DNA from: JAEUOS01 sp965279115 | Lineage (GTDB): Bacteria; Pseudomonadota; Gammaproteobacteria; Burkholderiales; JAEUOS01 | Direction of reading: 5' to 3' | DNA: 64,000 bases | Assembly: GCA_965279115.1 (NCBI GenBank) | Contig: OZ257137.1 | Location: 3,348,001-3,412,000, forward strand | In this document: positions 17,909 to 26,382 of the stretch, piece by piece | Numbering within the stretch: position 1 is the stretch's first letter | Layout: each line of letters begins with the position of its first letter | Notes under the pieces: generated by a model | What the model saw: only the letters and a program-made list of their open reading frames with translations | Databases searched by the model: none | Told to the model about the DNA's origin: nothing | Program-made: the position numbers and the translations under genes

Positions 17909-18697
17909 ATGACAAGGGACAAGCTGGTCCGGATCGTGGCGCCAGTGCTGGTGGGAGTCGTTCTGCTCCTGCTGTGGCACGGCATCGTGGTGGCCTACAA
18001 CGTTCCGAAATACCTGGTGCCTTCGCCCCTGGTGGTGGCCGGTGCGATGGTCGAGGACTGGGGGTTGCTGTCGACCTCGCTTATGGTGACCCTCAAGATC
18101 ACCTTCATGGCGTTCGCCGTTGCGGTCACCCTCGGGGTGCTGGTGGCCTTCATGTTCGTGCAAAGCCGCATCGTGGAGATGAGCCTGTTTCCGTATGCGG
18201 TGTTGCTGCAGGTGACGCCGGTGGTGGCGATTGCGCCGCTTATCATCATCTGGGTCAAGGACCCTACGGCCTCGCTGGTGTTCTGCGCGACCATCGTCGC
18301 GCTGTTTCCGATCATCTCCAACACCATCCTGGGCTTGCGCAGCGTCAACCCGGGGCTGGTCAACCTGTTCCGCATGAACAAGGCCACGCGCTGGCAGACG
18401 CTTGTGCGGTTGCGCATCCCGAGCGCCTTGCCGTATTTCTTCGGCGGCCTGCGTATCTCCAGCGGGCTGTCCCTGATCGGCGCGGTAGTGGCCGAATTCG
18501 TGGCCGGTACTGGTGGCACTGGCGCGGGGCTGGCCTACCAGATCCTGCAGGCAGGGTATCAACTCAACATTCCGCGCCTGTTTGCGGCGCTGGTGCTGAT
18601 CACCGGGACAGGCGTGTTGCTGTTCCTGCTGATGGTGTTTCTCTCCCGGCTGGCGCTGGGCGGCTGGCACGAGAGCGAACTGGTTCCGGAGACTTGA
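17909..18697 (+). CDS. TauC-type ABC transporter permease
   Basis: A 262-residue inner-membrane protein with about six transmembrane segments (first at about 8-28) and the coupling loop NLFRMNKATRWQTLVRLRIPSALPYFFGG that contacts the ATPase. The ATG at 17909 was chosen; upstream in-frame starts lie inside the ATPase gene. The stop shares a base with the ATG of the deaminase gene that follows (TGATG). Confidence 0.9.
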   Translation: MTRDKLVRIVAPVLVGVVLLLLWHGIVVAYNVPKYLVPSPLVVAGAMVEDWGLLSTSLMVTLKITFMAFAVAVTLGVLVAFMFVQSRIVEMSLFPYAVLLQVTPVVAIAPLIIIWVKDPTASLVFCATIVALFPIISNTILGLRSVNPGLVNLFRMNKATRWQTLVRLRIPSALPYFFGGLRISSGLSLIGAVVAEFVAGTGGTGAGLAYQILQAGYQLNIPRLFAALVLITGTGVLLFLLMVFLSRLALGGWHESELVPET

Positions 18698-20106
18698 TGT
18701 CAATGCTATTGATCCGCAATGCCTGCGCGGTGATGACGGGCGGCGCGGCAGCGGCGTCACGGTCCGATGCCACCGACCTGCTGGTGCAGCATGGCGTGAT
18801 CGTCCGGATGGGCCGCGGCCTGGTGGCGCCTGAAGGTGCGCGGGTTCTGGATGCGAGCGACTGCGTGGTCTATCCCGGATGGGTCAATACCCACCATCAT
18901 CTTTTCCAGGCCCTGACCAAGGGCATTCCGGCAGGCATCAACCAGACCCTGACGCCGTGGCTTGCATCGGTGCCCTATGCCTACGGACCGCGCTTCGATG
19001 GGGAAGCGATCCGGCTGGCCGCGACCATCGGCATGGTCGAACTGATGCGCTCGGGATGCACCACCATCGCCGACCATCACTACATTTACTTTCCGGGCAT
19101 GCGCTTCGACGCCTCGGAAATCCTGTTTGACGTGGCCGACCGGCTCGGTGTGCGCTTCATGCTGCTGCGTGGCGCCGCCACCCGCACCCGCGCGGTCGAA
19201 GGACAGGCGGGGGACGCCCACAGGCCGGAGACCATCGACGCGATCATCGCCGACATGGAACGGCTGGCCGGCAAGTTCAACGATGCCGGCCCGCGTCCGC
19301 GCCATCGGGTAGCCATGGCACCGACCACGCCGACCTTTTCGCTGAATCCGGCGGAACTCAAGCCGCTTGCGGCAGCGGCGCGGCGCATGGGCCTGCGCAT
19401 GCATACCCACCTGTCGGAAACCGTGGCCTACATCGAGTATTGCCGCGAGGTGCGCGGCATGCTGCCGGTTGAATTCATGGCCGAGCACGACTGGCTCGGC
19501 CCCGACGTGTTCTTCGCCCACATGGTTCACCTGCATGAGGCCGAGATGCGCGTGCTGGCGGCCACCGGCACCGGTATTTCCCATTGCCCGCAGAGCAACA
19601 GCCGCCTCGGGAGCGGGGTGGCGCCGGCGCCGGCGCTCGACCGCATGGGTGTGCCAGTCTCGCTCGGCGTGGATGGCGCCGCTTCCAATGAAGCTGCCGA
19701 CATGATCTCTGAAGCCCACCATTGCTGGCTGGTGCATCGTAGCCATGCGGGCGCCGCCTCCCGCCCGCGTCCGACCGGCACCGGCGAGGCAGGCGCCGAT
19801 GCCACCACGGTGGAAGACGTAATCCGCTGGGGTTCCGCGAACGGTGCGCGGGTGCTGGGGTTCGATGGCGTGGGTGAAATCGCGCCGGGCATGGCGGCGG
19901 ATCTGGTGGTCTATTCACTGGACGATCCGCGTTACTTCGGCCTGCATGACCCTGCCATCGGTCCGGTGGTGGCTGGCGGGCGCCCGCGCGTGCGCTGGAT
20001 GCTGGTCGACGGCAAGGTCGTGATCGAGGATGACCGGATCCCGGGCGTCGACATGGCCGAACTGGCTGTGCGCTCCCGCGAAGCGGTGGCGAGGCTGGCA
20101 GCCTGA
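18697..20106 (+). CDS. 8-oxoguanine deaminase-like amidohydrolase
   Basis: A 469-residue member of the amidohydrolase superfamily, closest in pattern to 8-oxoguanine deaminase, which turns 8-oxoguanine into urate and ammonia. Metal ligands are visible in WVNTHHHLFQ (H66, H68), in HTHLSET, in MVHLHE, and the aspartate in GVDGAASNEA. PTTPTFSLNP is a substrate-loop feature. The ATG overlaps the permease stop, so import and deamination are coupled. Related triazine and guanine deaminases share the fold, but the context of urate metabolism favours 8-oxoguanine. The reading frame extends upstream without stop, but that is noise inside the permease gene. Confidence 0.85.
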   Translation: MSMLLIRNACAVMTGGAAAASRSDATDLLVQHGVIVRMGRGLVAPEGARVLDASDCVVYPGWVNTHHHLFQALTKGIPAGINQTLTPWLASVPYAYGPRFDGEAIRLAATIGMVELMRSGCTTIADHHYIYFPGMRFDASEILFDVADRLGVRFMLLRGAATRTRAVEGQAGDAHRPETIDAIIADMERLAGKFNDAGPRPRHRVAMAPTTPTFSLNPAELKPLAAAARRMGLRMHTHLSETVAYIEYCREVRGMLPVEFMAEHDWLGPDVFFAHMVHLHEAEMRVLAATGTGISHCPQSNSRLGSGVAPAPALDRMGVPVSLGVDGAASNEAADMISEAHHCWLVHRSHAGAASRPRPTGTGEAGADATTVEDVIRWGSANGARVLGFDGVGEIAPGMAADLVVYSLDDPRYFGLHDPAIGPVVAGGRPRVRWMLVDGKVVIEDDRIPGVDMAELAVRSREAVARLAA

Positions 20107-20193
20107 TCGGCCTTGCCCGGGAAGCGGGCGGCACGCCTTTTGCGAGGTTGGACTCATCGTCGCGCAAGCGAATCCGAACAGGCGGGATCGAAC

Positions 20194-21237
20194 ATGACAA
20201 CCCATTTCAGGACCTGGAGCACGCGCTTGGCGGGGGCGGCGTTGTTCGCCATGGCGTTCGGCGCGGTGGCACAGGTGGAAAAGCCGTCGATCAAGTTCTC
20301 GCAGGGCTGGTTGTTCCAGGCGACCCAGGCGCAGTTTCCGCTGGCCGCCGAGAAGGGCTACTGGAAAGCCGAGGGGCTGGAGGTCGCCGTCGACCGGGGC
20401 TCCGGTTCGGCTACCTCCGTTCAGCGCGTGGTGTCCGGCACGCATGACATCGCCTACTCGGATGTCGGGACCATCGTGAAGTGGAACGCAGAGAATCCCG
20501 GCAAGGAACTCATGATGTTCTACATCGCCGAGGACGGTTTCCCACTGGTGGCGGTGTCGCTCAAGTCCAGGGGCATCACCAAGCCCAAGGACCTGGAAGG
20601 CAGGAAACTCGGTGCGCCGAGCTTCGATGGCGGCCGGCAGATGTTCCCGGCCTTCGCCAAGGCCAATGGTATCGATCAGTCCAAGATCACCTGGTTCACC
20701 ATGGACGCCAACCTGCGCGAGCAGATGCTCGCCAAGGGCGACGTCGACGTCATCACCGGCTTTTTGACCTCCGCCGTTCCGACGCTCAACGGGCTGGGCA
20801 TCAAGACCGCCGATCTGAATGTGATGAAGTACGACGACTACAACCTCGACGGTTTCGGCAATGCCGTGTTCGCCATGCGCGACTTTGTCGAAAAGAACCC
20901 GAAGACCGTAATGGCCTTCGTCAAGGGGCTCAATCGTGCGATGAAGGAAATCGTGTCCGATCCCAAGGCCGCGATCGCAGCCATCAAGGGGCGTGACCCG
21001 CTGGTCAACACCGAACTCGAGACCGACCGGCTCAAGCTGTACGTCAAGGAATTGCTGCTGACCAAGAATGTCCGCGAAAACGGCTTTTCGTCGGCTGACC
21101 TCAAGAAAATGGAGCGCCAGATCGCCTCGGTGATCGACGCCTTCAACGTGAAGGCCAGCCTGCCGGTGGCGAGTGTGTACACCGAGAAGTTCCTGCCGCC
21201 CAAGGCGGAGCGCATGCCGCCGCCCTACAAGGACTGA
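20194..21237 (+). CDS. Second NMT1-type substrate-binding protein
   Basis: A 347-residue secreted protein with a signal peptide ending near AFGAVAQ. The body begins IKFSQGWLFQATQAQFPLAAEKGYWKAEGLEV. It resembles the protein at 45869 (shared LGAP-FD-GR--FP-FA-AN and GDVD-ITGF) more than the one at 16081. The start at 20194 is preceded by GGCGGGATCG. It sits 87 bases after the deaminase gene, at the head of the isochorismatase-cupin-creatininase group. It has no ATPase or permease of its own beside it and may feed the pair at 9544-11120. Confidence 0.86.
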   Translation: MTTHFRTWSTRLAGAALFAMAFGAVAQVEKPSIKFSQGWLFQATQAQFPLAAEKGYWKAEGLEVAVDRGSGSATSVQRVVSGTHDIAYSDVGTIVKWNAENPGKELMMFYIAEDGFPLVAVSLKSRGITKPKDLEGRKLGAPSFDGGRQMFPAFAKANGIDQSKITWFTMDANLREQMLAKGDVDVITGFLTSAVPTLNGLGIKTADLNVMKYDDYNLDGFGNAVFAMRDFVEKNPKTVMAFVKGLNRAMKEIVSDPKAAIAAIKGRDPLVNTELETDRLKLYVKELLLTKNVRENGFSSADLKKMERQIASVIDAFNVKASLPVASVYTEKFLPPKAERMPPPYKD

Positions 21238-21268
21238 GCGGCTGAAACCGCGTTACCGGAGCCAATCG

Positions 21269-22078
21269 ATGGCAAGCCAAAGCACCGCTAAAGGTGGACG
21301 CAAACCTGCTGCGCCACTGGGGTTGCGCGCAGGCCGCCAGTGGCAGGTCGATGCGCGCTTGGCCGACATGACCCGACCGTCGCCGCCGGTGCGCCCGGCG
21401 CGCTTGGCCGCGAAGTCCAAGGACATCGTGGTGGACTGGAGCAAGTCGGCCATGATCGTCATCGACATGCAGAACGATTTCTGCCATCCGAAGGGGTGGC
21501 TGGCGGGAATTGGCGTGGATGTGACACCCGCGCGTGCGCCGATCAAGCCGCTGGCGAAGTTGTTGCCGGCGTTACGCGCAGCGGATGTTCCGGTGATCTG
21601 GGTGAACTGGGGAAATCGTCCTGACCTTGCCAATATCAGCCCGGCGCTGCTGCATGTGTACAACGGCGACGGGCGGAGCATTGGCCTGGGCGCACCCCTG
21701 CCGGATGCGCCGGTGCCCGGAGCGCGCGTGCTGGAAAAAGGGTCGTGGGCGGCCGCGGTGGTTGACGAACTGGCGCCCGATCCGGCCGACCTGTGTGTCG
21801 ACAAGTTCCGCATGAGCGGCTTCTGGGATACGCCGCTCGACAGCATCCTGCGCAATCTTGGCGTCAGCACGGTGTTTTTTGGCGGCGTCAATGCGGACCA
21901 GTGCGTGCTTGCCACGCTCATGGATGCGAACTTCCTCGGCTACGATACGGTGCTGGTCGAGGATTGCAGCGCAACCACGTCACCGGTCTTCTGCATGGAG
22001 GCCACCTTGTACAACGTGCGGCAGTGTTTCGGCTTTTCCGTCACCTCTGCTGCAATCAGGAAAGCCCTGCGGGACTGA
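21269..22078 (+). CDS. Isochorismatase-fold cysteine hydrolase
   Basis: A 269-residue hydrolase with the catalytic triad visible: D66 in IVIDMQNDF, K179 in CVDKFRMSGF and C212 in GGVNADQCVLAT. Such enzymes cleave C-N bonds of ureido and amide compounds (RutB on ureidoacrylate, biuret hydrolase, N-carbamoylsarcosine hydrolase). An N-terminal extension of about 55 residues precedes the core. The CCGGAG upstream supports the ATG. Placed among purine genes, a ureido compound such as ureidoglycolate or oxalurate is a reasonable but unproven substrate. Confidence 0.85.
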   Translation: MASQSTAKGGRKPAAPLGLRAGRQWQVDARLADMTRPSPPVRPARLAAKSKDIVVDWSKSAMIVIDMQNDFCHPKGWLAGIGVDVTPARAPIKPLAKLLPALRAADVPVIWVNWGNRPDLANISPALLHVYNGDGRSIGLGAPLPDAPVPGARVLEKGSWAAAVVDELAPDPADLCVDKFRMSGFWDTPLDSILRNLGVSTVFFGGVNADQCVLATLMDANFLGYDTVLVEDCSATTSPVFCMEATLYNVRQCFGFSVTSAAIRKALRD

Positions 22079-22080
22079 TC

Positions 22081-22503
22081 ATGGACAATCCGGTGGTACA
22101 TCGTGCGGTGAGCACGGCGCAGGCTTTCAAGATCAAGGCCTCTGACGGCAACTACTTTGTTTTTACCGCCGACCCGCTGATCGACCGGGTCGGGTTCGTG
22201 CAGGTGATCGAGGTGTTTGAAGTCGGCGGCGCAACGCCGCCGAACCGCCATGCGCGTGCCGACGAGATCTTTTATGTGCTGCACGGCCAGGGTGTGGCGC
22301 TCTGCAATGGCGCGCGCTTGCAAGTGGGCAAGGGCGACAGCTTCCTGGTGCGCGCCGGACACGAGCACCTGGTCGAGAACACCGGCGCATCGCGCCTGTA
22401 CTGCCTGACCACAATGGTGCCCGACGAGGACTTCGCCGTGCTCATTCGCGAAGGGCAGCCCTGGCCGCTCGATGACGCCGACCGGCAGGTCCTTGCCGGC
22501 TGA
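22081..22503 (+). CDS. Cupin-domain protein
   Basis: A 140-residue single-domain cupin. The first motif is around NRHARADEIFYVLHG and the second around GKGDSFLVRAGHEHLVEN, giving a plausible metal site from two histidines and a glutamate, though the second histidine of motif 1 is replaced. It starts two bases after the isochorismatase stop. Some cupins act on ureido compounds (ureidoglycine aminohydrolase, ureidoglycolate lyase are cupins); this one is shorter than the two-domain ureidoglycine enzyme, and its function is not established. Confidence 0.78.
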   Translation: MDNPVVHRAVSTAQAFKIKASDGNYFVFTADPLIDRVGFVQVIEVFEVGGATPPNRHARADEIFYVLHGQGVALCNGARLQVGKGDSFLVRAGHEHLVENTGASRLYCLTTMVPDEDFAVLIREGQPWPLDDADRQVLAG

Positions 22504-22543
22504 TTCCGGCGAAGAACGAATTTCTCAGGATCGGAATTCCCCG

Positions 22544-23392
22544 ATGATGCATGGCTTCATACCGCCGGCGCGTTACTTCGCCTACCTGAACTGGAAGCAG
22601 GTGGAGGCATTGCCGGACAAGGAAAACACGGTCCTCCTGCAACCAGTGGCGGCCATCGAACAGCACGGCCCGCATTTGCCCCTGGCCGTCGACAGTGCCA
22701 TTGTGCTGGGGGTGCTCGGACGCGCTCTCGGGAAACTCGACCCCACGGTGCCGTGTTTTGTCCTGCCGCCGCTGTATTACGGAAAATCCAACGAGCACAT
22801 CCGCTTCCCCGGCACCATCACGCTCAGCGCCGAGACCCTGCTGGCAACCCTGGCCGAGGTGGCGGACTCCGTGGCGCGTGCGGGCTTTCGCAAGCTGGCC
22901 TTCGTCAACGGCCACGGCGGGCAACCGCAGGTGGTGCAGATCGCCGCGCGCGAGGCGCGGCTGCGCCACGGCGATCTTGCGGTGTTTCCCACCTTCATCT
23001 GGTCGGTGCCGAATTGCGGCGCCGAACTGGTGCCTGCCCGCGAGGCCACCTACGGCATTCATGCAGGTGCGCTGGAAACGGCTCTCCTGCTCGCCTTGCT
23101 GCCCGACACGGTGCGCATGTCAGATGCAGTGTCCGAGTATCCCCACGGCGTACCGGAGTCCGGCCTCATCAGCATGGAAGGCGAACGGCCGGGTACCCAG
23201 GGATTCGCCTGGCTGACCCATGACCTGACCGTCAGCGGCGTCATTGGCGACGCGACGCTGGCCACGTCGGCCATGGGCGAGCGACTGCTCGATTCGCTGG
23301 CGGATGGATGGGTGGGACTGATTCGCGACCTGCATGCGTTCCGTCAACCGTCCGCCGGGCCAGGGCCCTTGTCCGCTTCATTGCCCGGCTGA
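22544..23392 (+). CDS. Creatininase-family amidohydrolase
   Basis: A 282-residue metal-dependent hydrolase. Family features are AAIEQHGPHLPLAVD (two metal ligands E and H), FVNGHGGQP, and IHAGALETALLL with the catalytic-region glutamate. Creatininases open cyclic amides; relatives act on formamidopyrimidines and on cofactor precursors. It follows the cupin gene by 40 bases. In this island it could open a cyclic ureide or hydrolyse a formamide, but no substrate can be read from the sequence. An ATG at 22547 is an alternative start. Confidence 0.82.
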   Translation: MMHGFIPPARYFAYLNWKQVEALPDKENTVLLQPVAAIEQHGPHLPLAVDSAIVLGVLGRALGKLDPTVPCFVLPPLYYGKSNEHIRFPGTITLSAETLLATLAEVADSVARAGFRKLAFVNGHGGQPQVVQIAAREARLRHGDLAVFPTFIWSVPNCGAELVPAREATYGIHAGALETALLLALLPDTVRMSDAVSEYPHGVPESGLISMEGERPGTQGFAWLTHDLTVSGVIGDATLATSAMGERLLDSLADGWVGLIRDLHAFRQPSAGPGPLSASLPG

Positions 23393-23818
23393 GTTCGCGC
23401 GGCATGCGCCAAGCTGCGGTGCGCTTTTCGCGCCCGGTGCACTGCGGCGGTGCCGTCAGCGTCCGGGCGGCTTTGATAAATCCCCAGAGCATCCGTCACG
23501 GTCGCCACAGGTTGTCTGCAGCATCGTCTTGGCATATGCTTTGCTCCGCATCTTGCAGAGAGTAGAAGCGCTCAGTGTTCCGGCCGGCCGTTCAGGGCAA
23601 TGGGACGCGGGAGATTGCTCTCCCCCTTGTTGACTCCAAGGTAGGGCAGCGCTTTGACCATTGCTTTCCCGTCTTTACCCGCCAGTCGAGGTTCGCAAAC
23701 GGTATCACGCCGGCATGTGACCTTGAGCGCTTGCGCCCGTCCGCCCCTTGAATCGTCCGCGTTTCGCCAAGTCGAAGTGTCCGGGCTCGCTCATCCACAT
23801 CGCTAGAAAGGAATCGCC
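23393..23818. other. 426-base intergenic region before the Rieske gene
   Basis: No gene was recognised. A short hairpin GGGAGA-TTGC-TCTCCC lies at 23609-23624 with no strong T-run, and AAAGGAA precedes the Rieske ATG. It probably contains the 3' end of the upstream operon and a promoter for the oxygenase triad. The TTGTATACAA operator does not occur here, so the triad may be controlled differently. Confidence 0.4.
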
Positions 23819-24898
23819 ATGCTCCAGACCCGCCAACCGGTCCTGCAACGCTACTGGAATCCCGTTATCCCATCCGAAAACGTGGCCGACAAGCCGGTCG
23901 GCCTCAAGTACTTTGGCGTCGATGTGGTGGTCTGGCGCGACTCCAAGGGCAAGGTGCACGCCCAGGAAGACCGGTGTCAGCACCGTACTGCGAAGCTGTC
24001 GGGCGGCTGGATCAGCAACGACGAGCACGGCGAAGGCCTGACCTGCCCGTACCACGGCTGGCGCTACGGCGCCGGCGGCGATTGCGTGCATATTCCGCAA
24101 CATCCCGAACTCCCGGCACGCCTGTGCACAGCGCGCGCAAAGGCAAAGGGCTTCCTGGCCGATGATCGCTACGGCTTCGTTTGGGTGTGCCTGTCGGCCG
24201 AGCCGCTCGCCGGCATTCCGGAGTTCGAGGAGGAAGGGCGCGGCCTGCGCCGCATCCAGCAGTTTTACGAACCCTGGAACTGTGCGGGTTTGCGTCTGAT
24301 GGAAAACTCGTTCGACAACGCCCACTTCGCCTTCACCCACAAGACCAGCTTTGGCGACATGCACAAGCCGGTGCCGGCCTCGCTCAACCTGACCCCCACC
24401 GATTACGGTTTCCTGTTCGAAACCAAGGTGGAAGTGCGCAATCCCGACGTGCAGAAAAAAGTCCTGCGCATGGACAGCGAAACCACCATCCGGCACATGC
24501 GCAACCGCTGGTACGCACCGTTCATCCGCAAGCTGCACATCACCTATCCGAACGGCATCGAGCACGCCATCGTCACCTGCGCGACGCCGATCGACGACGC
24601 AAGCATCCAGGTTTGCCAGTGGGCCTATCGCAGCGACAGCGAGGCCGAGGCGCCGGCGGCGGACATCATTGCCTTTGACCGTCAGGTCACCGGAGAAGAC
24701 AAGGGCGTGCTCCAGTCGACCGACTATGACGCACCGCTTGACCTGGCCTCCGGCGAGGAAAAGCATATGACCACCGACCAGCCCGGCATGATGATGCGCA
24801 AATGGATCCTCGCCAAGCTGGCCGAACACGGCGAGGTTGAATCGCGTCGCGACGGTCGCGCGTCGGCCCGTGTGGCCGCGTCCGCCCAGGCTGCCTGA
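23819..24898 (+). CDS. Rieske non-heme iron oxygenase
   Basis: A 359-residue oxygenase alpha subunit. The [2Fe-2S] Rieske ligands are C53 and H55 (EDRCQHR) and C76 and H79 (CPYHGW). The mononuclear iron ligands are in MENSFDNAHFAFTH, with D166, H169 and H174 in the expected spacing. Family members hydroxylate or demethylate aromatic and heterocyclic compounds; HpxD of Klebsiella hydroxylates hypoxanthine and NdmA/B demethylate caffeine. No ferredoxin or flavin reductase gene is in the window, so it must borrow an electron donor. It leads a tight three-gene set with the 2OG oxygenase and VOC genes. A good ribosome site (AAAGGAA) supports the start. Confidence 0.88.
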   Translation: MLQTRQPVLQRYWNPVIPSENVADKPVGLKYFGVDVVVWRDSKGKVHAQEDRCQHRTAKLSGGWISNDEHGEGLTCPYHGWRYGAGGDCVHIPQHPELPARLCTARAKAKGFLADDRYGFVWVCLSAEPLAGIPEFEEEGRGLRRIQQFYEPWNCAGLRLMENSFDNAHFAFTHKTSFGDMHKPVPASLNLTPTDYGFLFETKVEVRNPDVQKKVLRMDSETTIRHMRNRWYAPFIRKLHITYPNGIEHAIVTCATPIDDASIQVCQWAYRSDSEAEAPAADIIAFDRQVTGEDKGVLQSTDYDAPLDLASGEEKHMTTDQPGMMMRKWILAKLAEHGEVESRRDGRASARVAASAQAA

Positions 24899-24902
24899 GG
24901 CG

Positions 24903-25907
24903 ATGGTTCCCTATCACCCACCGAGGGTCGTCCGGGACATTCCGGTCATTGACCTGGGGCCGGCGGCCAATGTGCCCGATTTGGTAGCCGGCGAGATCGG
25001 TCGCGCCTGCCGGGAGACCGGCTTTTTCCTGGTCGCCAATCATGGTGTGCCGGCGGACCTGGTCGCCAGCCAGTTCGAGTGGAGCCGGCGCTTTTTCGAC
25101 CTGCCTTTGCCTGAGCGCGATTCGTTGCACATGCGCAACTCGCCTACCCGTGCCGGGTATGAGCCGGTCGGCGGGCAGACCCTCGATCGCGACGCGCCGC
25201 CCGACCTCAAGGAAAGCTTCTACGTCAACCAGGAGCTGCCCGACAGCCACCCCTACGTGGTTGCGGGCATCCGCGGCTACGGCGGCAATCAGTGGCCGGC
25301 CTTGGCGGGCTTTCGCCAGCAGATGCTCGACTACTACACCGCGGTGGATGCACTGGCGGCGCGGGTGATGCGGCTGCTTGCACTATCGCTCGAACTCGAC
25401 GCCGGCTATTTCGATTCGGCATTCATCTGCCCCTCGGCGACGCTGCGGCTGGTGAAGTATCCCCCACACCCGCGGGGTGCGCGCGACAACCAGCTTGGCG
25501 CGGGCGCGCACACCGACTGGGGCGCGGTTACCGTGCTTGCGCAGGACGACATTGGCGGCCTTGAAGTCGAGAACGCCGCCGGCGAATGGATCGCCGCTCC
25601 GCCGATCCCGGGCACCTTCGTCATCAACCTGGGCGACATGTTCAACCGCTGGACCAACGGCATCTACCGCTCCAACATGCATCGCGTGCTCAACAACAAC
25701 GTGTCGGGCCGCGATCGCTATTCGGTGCCATTCTTCTACAGCCCGGATCATGAGGCGCGCATCGAATGCCTGCCTACCTGTACCGACGCGGACCATCCGC
25801 CGCGCTATGCGACGTGCACCGCCGGGGAGCACCTGGACGAGATGTTCCGGCGCTCCTATGGTGATTTGCAAGGCGGTCGCCCGCCCAACGAAAGGGTGGA
25901 AGCCTGA
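24903..25907 (+). CDS. 2-oxoglutarate/Fe(II) oxygenase of the isopenicillin N synthase family
   Basis: A 334-residue protein with an N-terminal DIOX_N region (IPVIDLG, GFFLVANHGVP) and the 2OG-Fe(II) core. Iron ligands H203 and D205 (HTDWG) and H260 (NMHRVLNN) are present, as is the co-substrate motif R272xS274 in DRYSVPFFYSP. The start lies four bases after the Rieske stop; upstream in-frame codons lie inside the Rieske gene. Its stop shares a base with the next ATG. Most bacterial relatives have unknown substrates; here it may act in sequence with the Rieske enzyme. Confidence 0.88.
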   Translation: MVPYHPPRVVRDIPVIDLGPAANVPDLVAGEIGRACRETGFFLVANHGVPADLVASQFEWSRRFFDLPLPERDSLHMRNSPTRAGYEPVGGQTLDRDAPPDLKESFYVNQELPDSHPYVVAGIRGYGGNQWPALAGFRQQMLDYYTAVDALAARVMRLLALSLELDAGYFDSAFICPSATLRLVKYPPHPRGARDNQLGAGAHTDWGAVTVLAQDDIGGLEVENAAGEWIAAPPIPGTFVINLGDMFNRWTNGIYRSNMHRVLNNNVSGRDRYSVPFFYSPDHEARIECLPTCTDADHPPRYATCTAGEHLDEMFRRSYGDLQGGRPPNERVEA

Positions 25908-26350
25908 TGTCGTCTCCGAAAGTGCGCCTGGCCTACGTCAACCTGTTCGCGCGCGATATTGAGCGCCTCTCCGCGTTTTACATTGCGCTGTTCGGCTTCG
26001 AGGAGATCGTCGCGCACCGCTCGCCCATCTATCGCTGTGTCGACGCCGGTGGCATTGAACTCGGATTCAATGCCGGCAAGGCGTATGAGTTGCTGGAACT
26101 GAGCCGCCGGCGCCCGCGCGAGGATGAACCGCCGGTCACCGCCTATTTCACCTTCGAGGCGGCCCGCGTGGCGGATGTTGATGCGCTGGTCGCGCGCGCC
26201 GTTGAACTGGGTGGCGGCGTCGTGAAGGCGCCGTACACCACCTACTACAACGCGCACCAGGCAGTGCTGGCTGATCCGGAATACAACGTGTTCCGCATCA
26301 ACCATCGCATGGGGGCCAGGGTTCCCGTCGCGGCGGACCATTTCGGTTAG
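25907..26350 (+). CDS. VOC (glyoxalase/dioxygenase fold) protein
   Basis: A 147-residue vicinal-oxygen-chelate protein: LAYVNLFARDIERLSAFYIALFGFEEI is the first beta-alpha-beta unit and LADPEYNVFRINHR closes the second. The first-strand position usually held by a metal histidine is asparagine or nearby non-ligands, so classical metal binding is doubtful. It is translationally coupled to the 2OG oxygenase (TGATG), and ends the triad. It may isomerise, cleave or bind the product of the two oxygenases; function unassigned. Confidence 0.75.
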   Translation: MSSPKVRLAYVNLFARDIERLSAFYIALFGFEEIVAHRSPIYRCVDAGGIELGFNAGKAYELLELSRRRPREDEPPVTAYFTFEAARVADVDALVARAVELGGGVVKAPYTTYYNAHQAVLADPEYNVFRINHRMGARVPVAADHFG

Positions 26351-26382
26351 GCGCGGGTTGCCGCGCCGGGTCGGCCCCGGGT

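Noticed and set aside
14848..17985. A 1045-codon minus-strand open frame across xdhB to the ABC genes
   Set aside because: It is antisense to well-supported genes and has no recognisable domain; high GC content keeps such frames open.
17974..18696. N-terminal extension of the 8-oxoguanine deaminase frame
   Set aside because: It lies within the permease gene in another frame; the amidohydrolase sequence begins only at 18697.
23819..24898. Identification of the Rieske enzyme as a caffeine N-demethylase
   Set aside because: Motifs are shared by many Rieske oxygenases; no NdmC/D/E partner genes were seen, so the substrate stays open.
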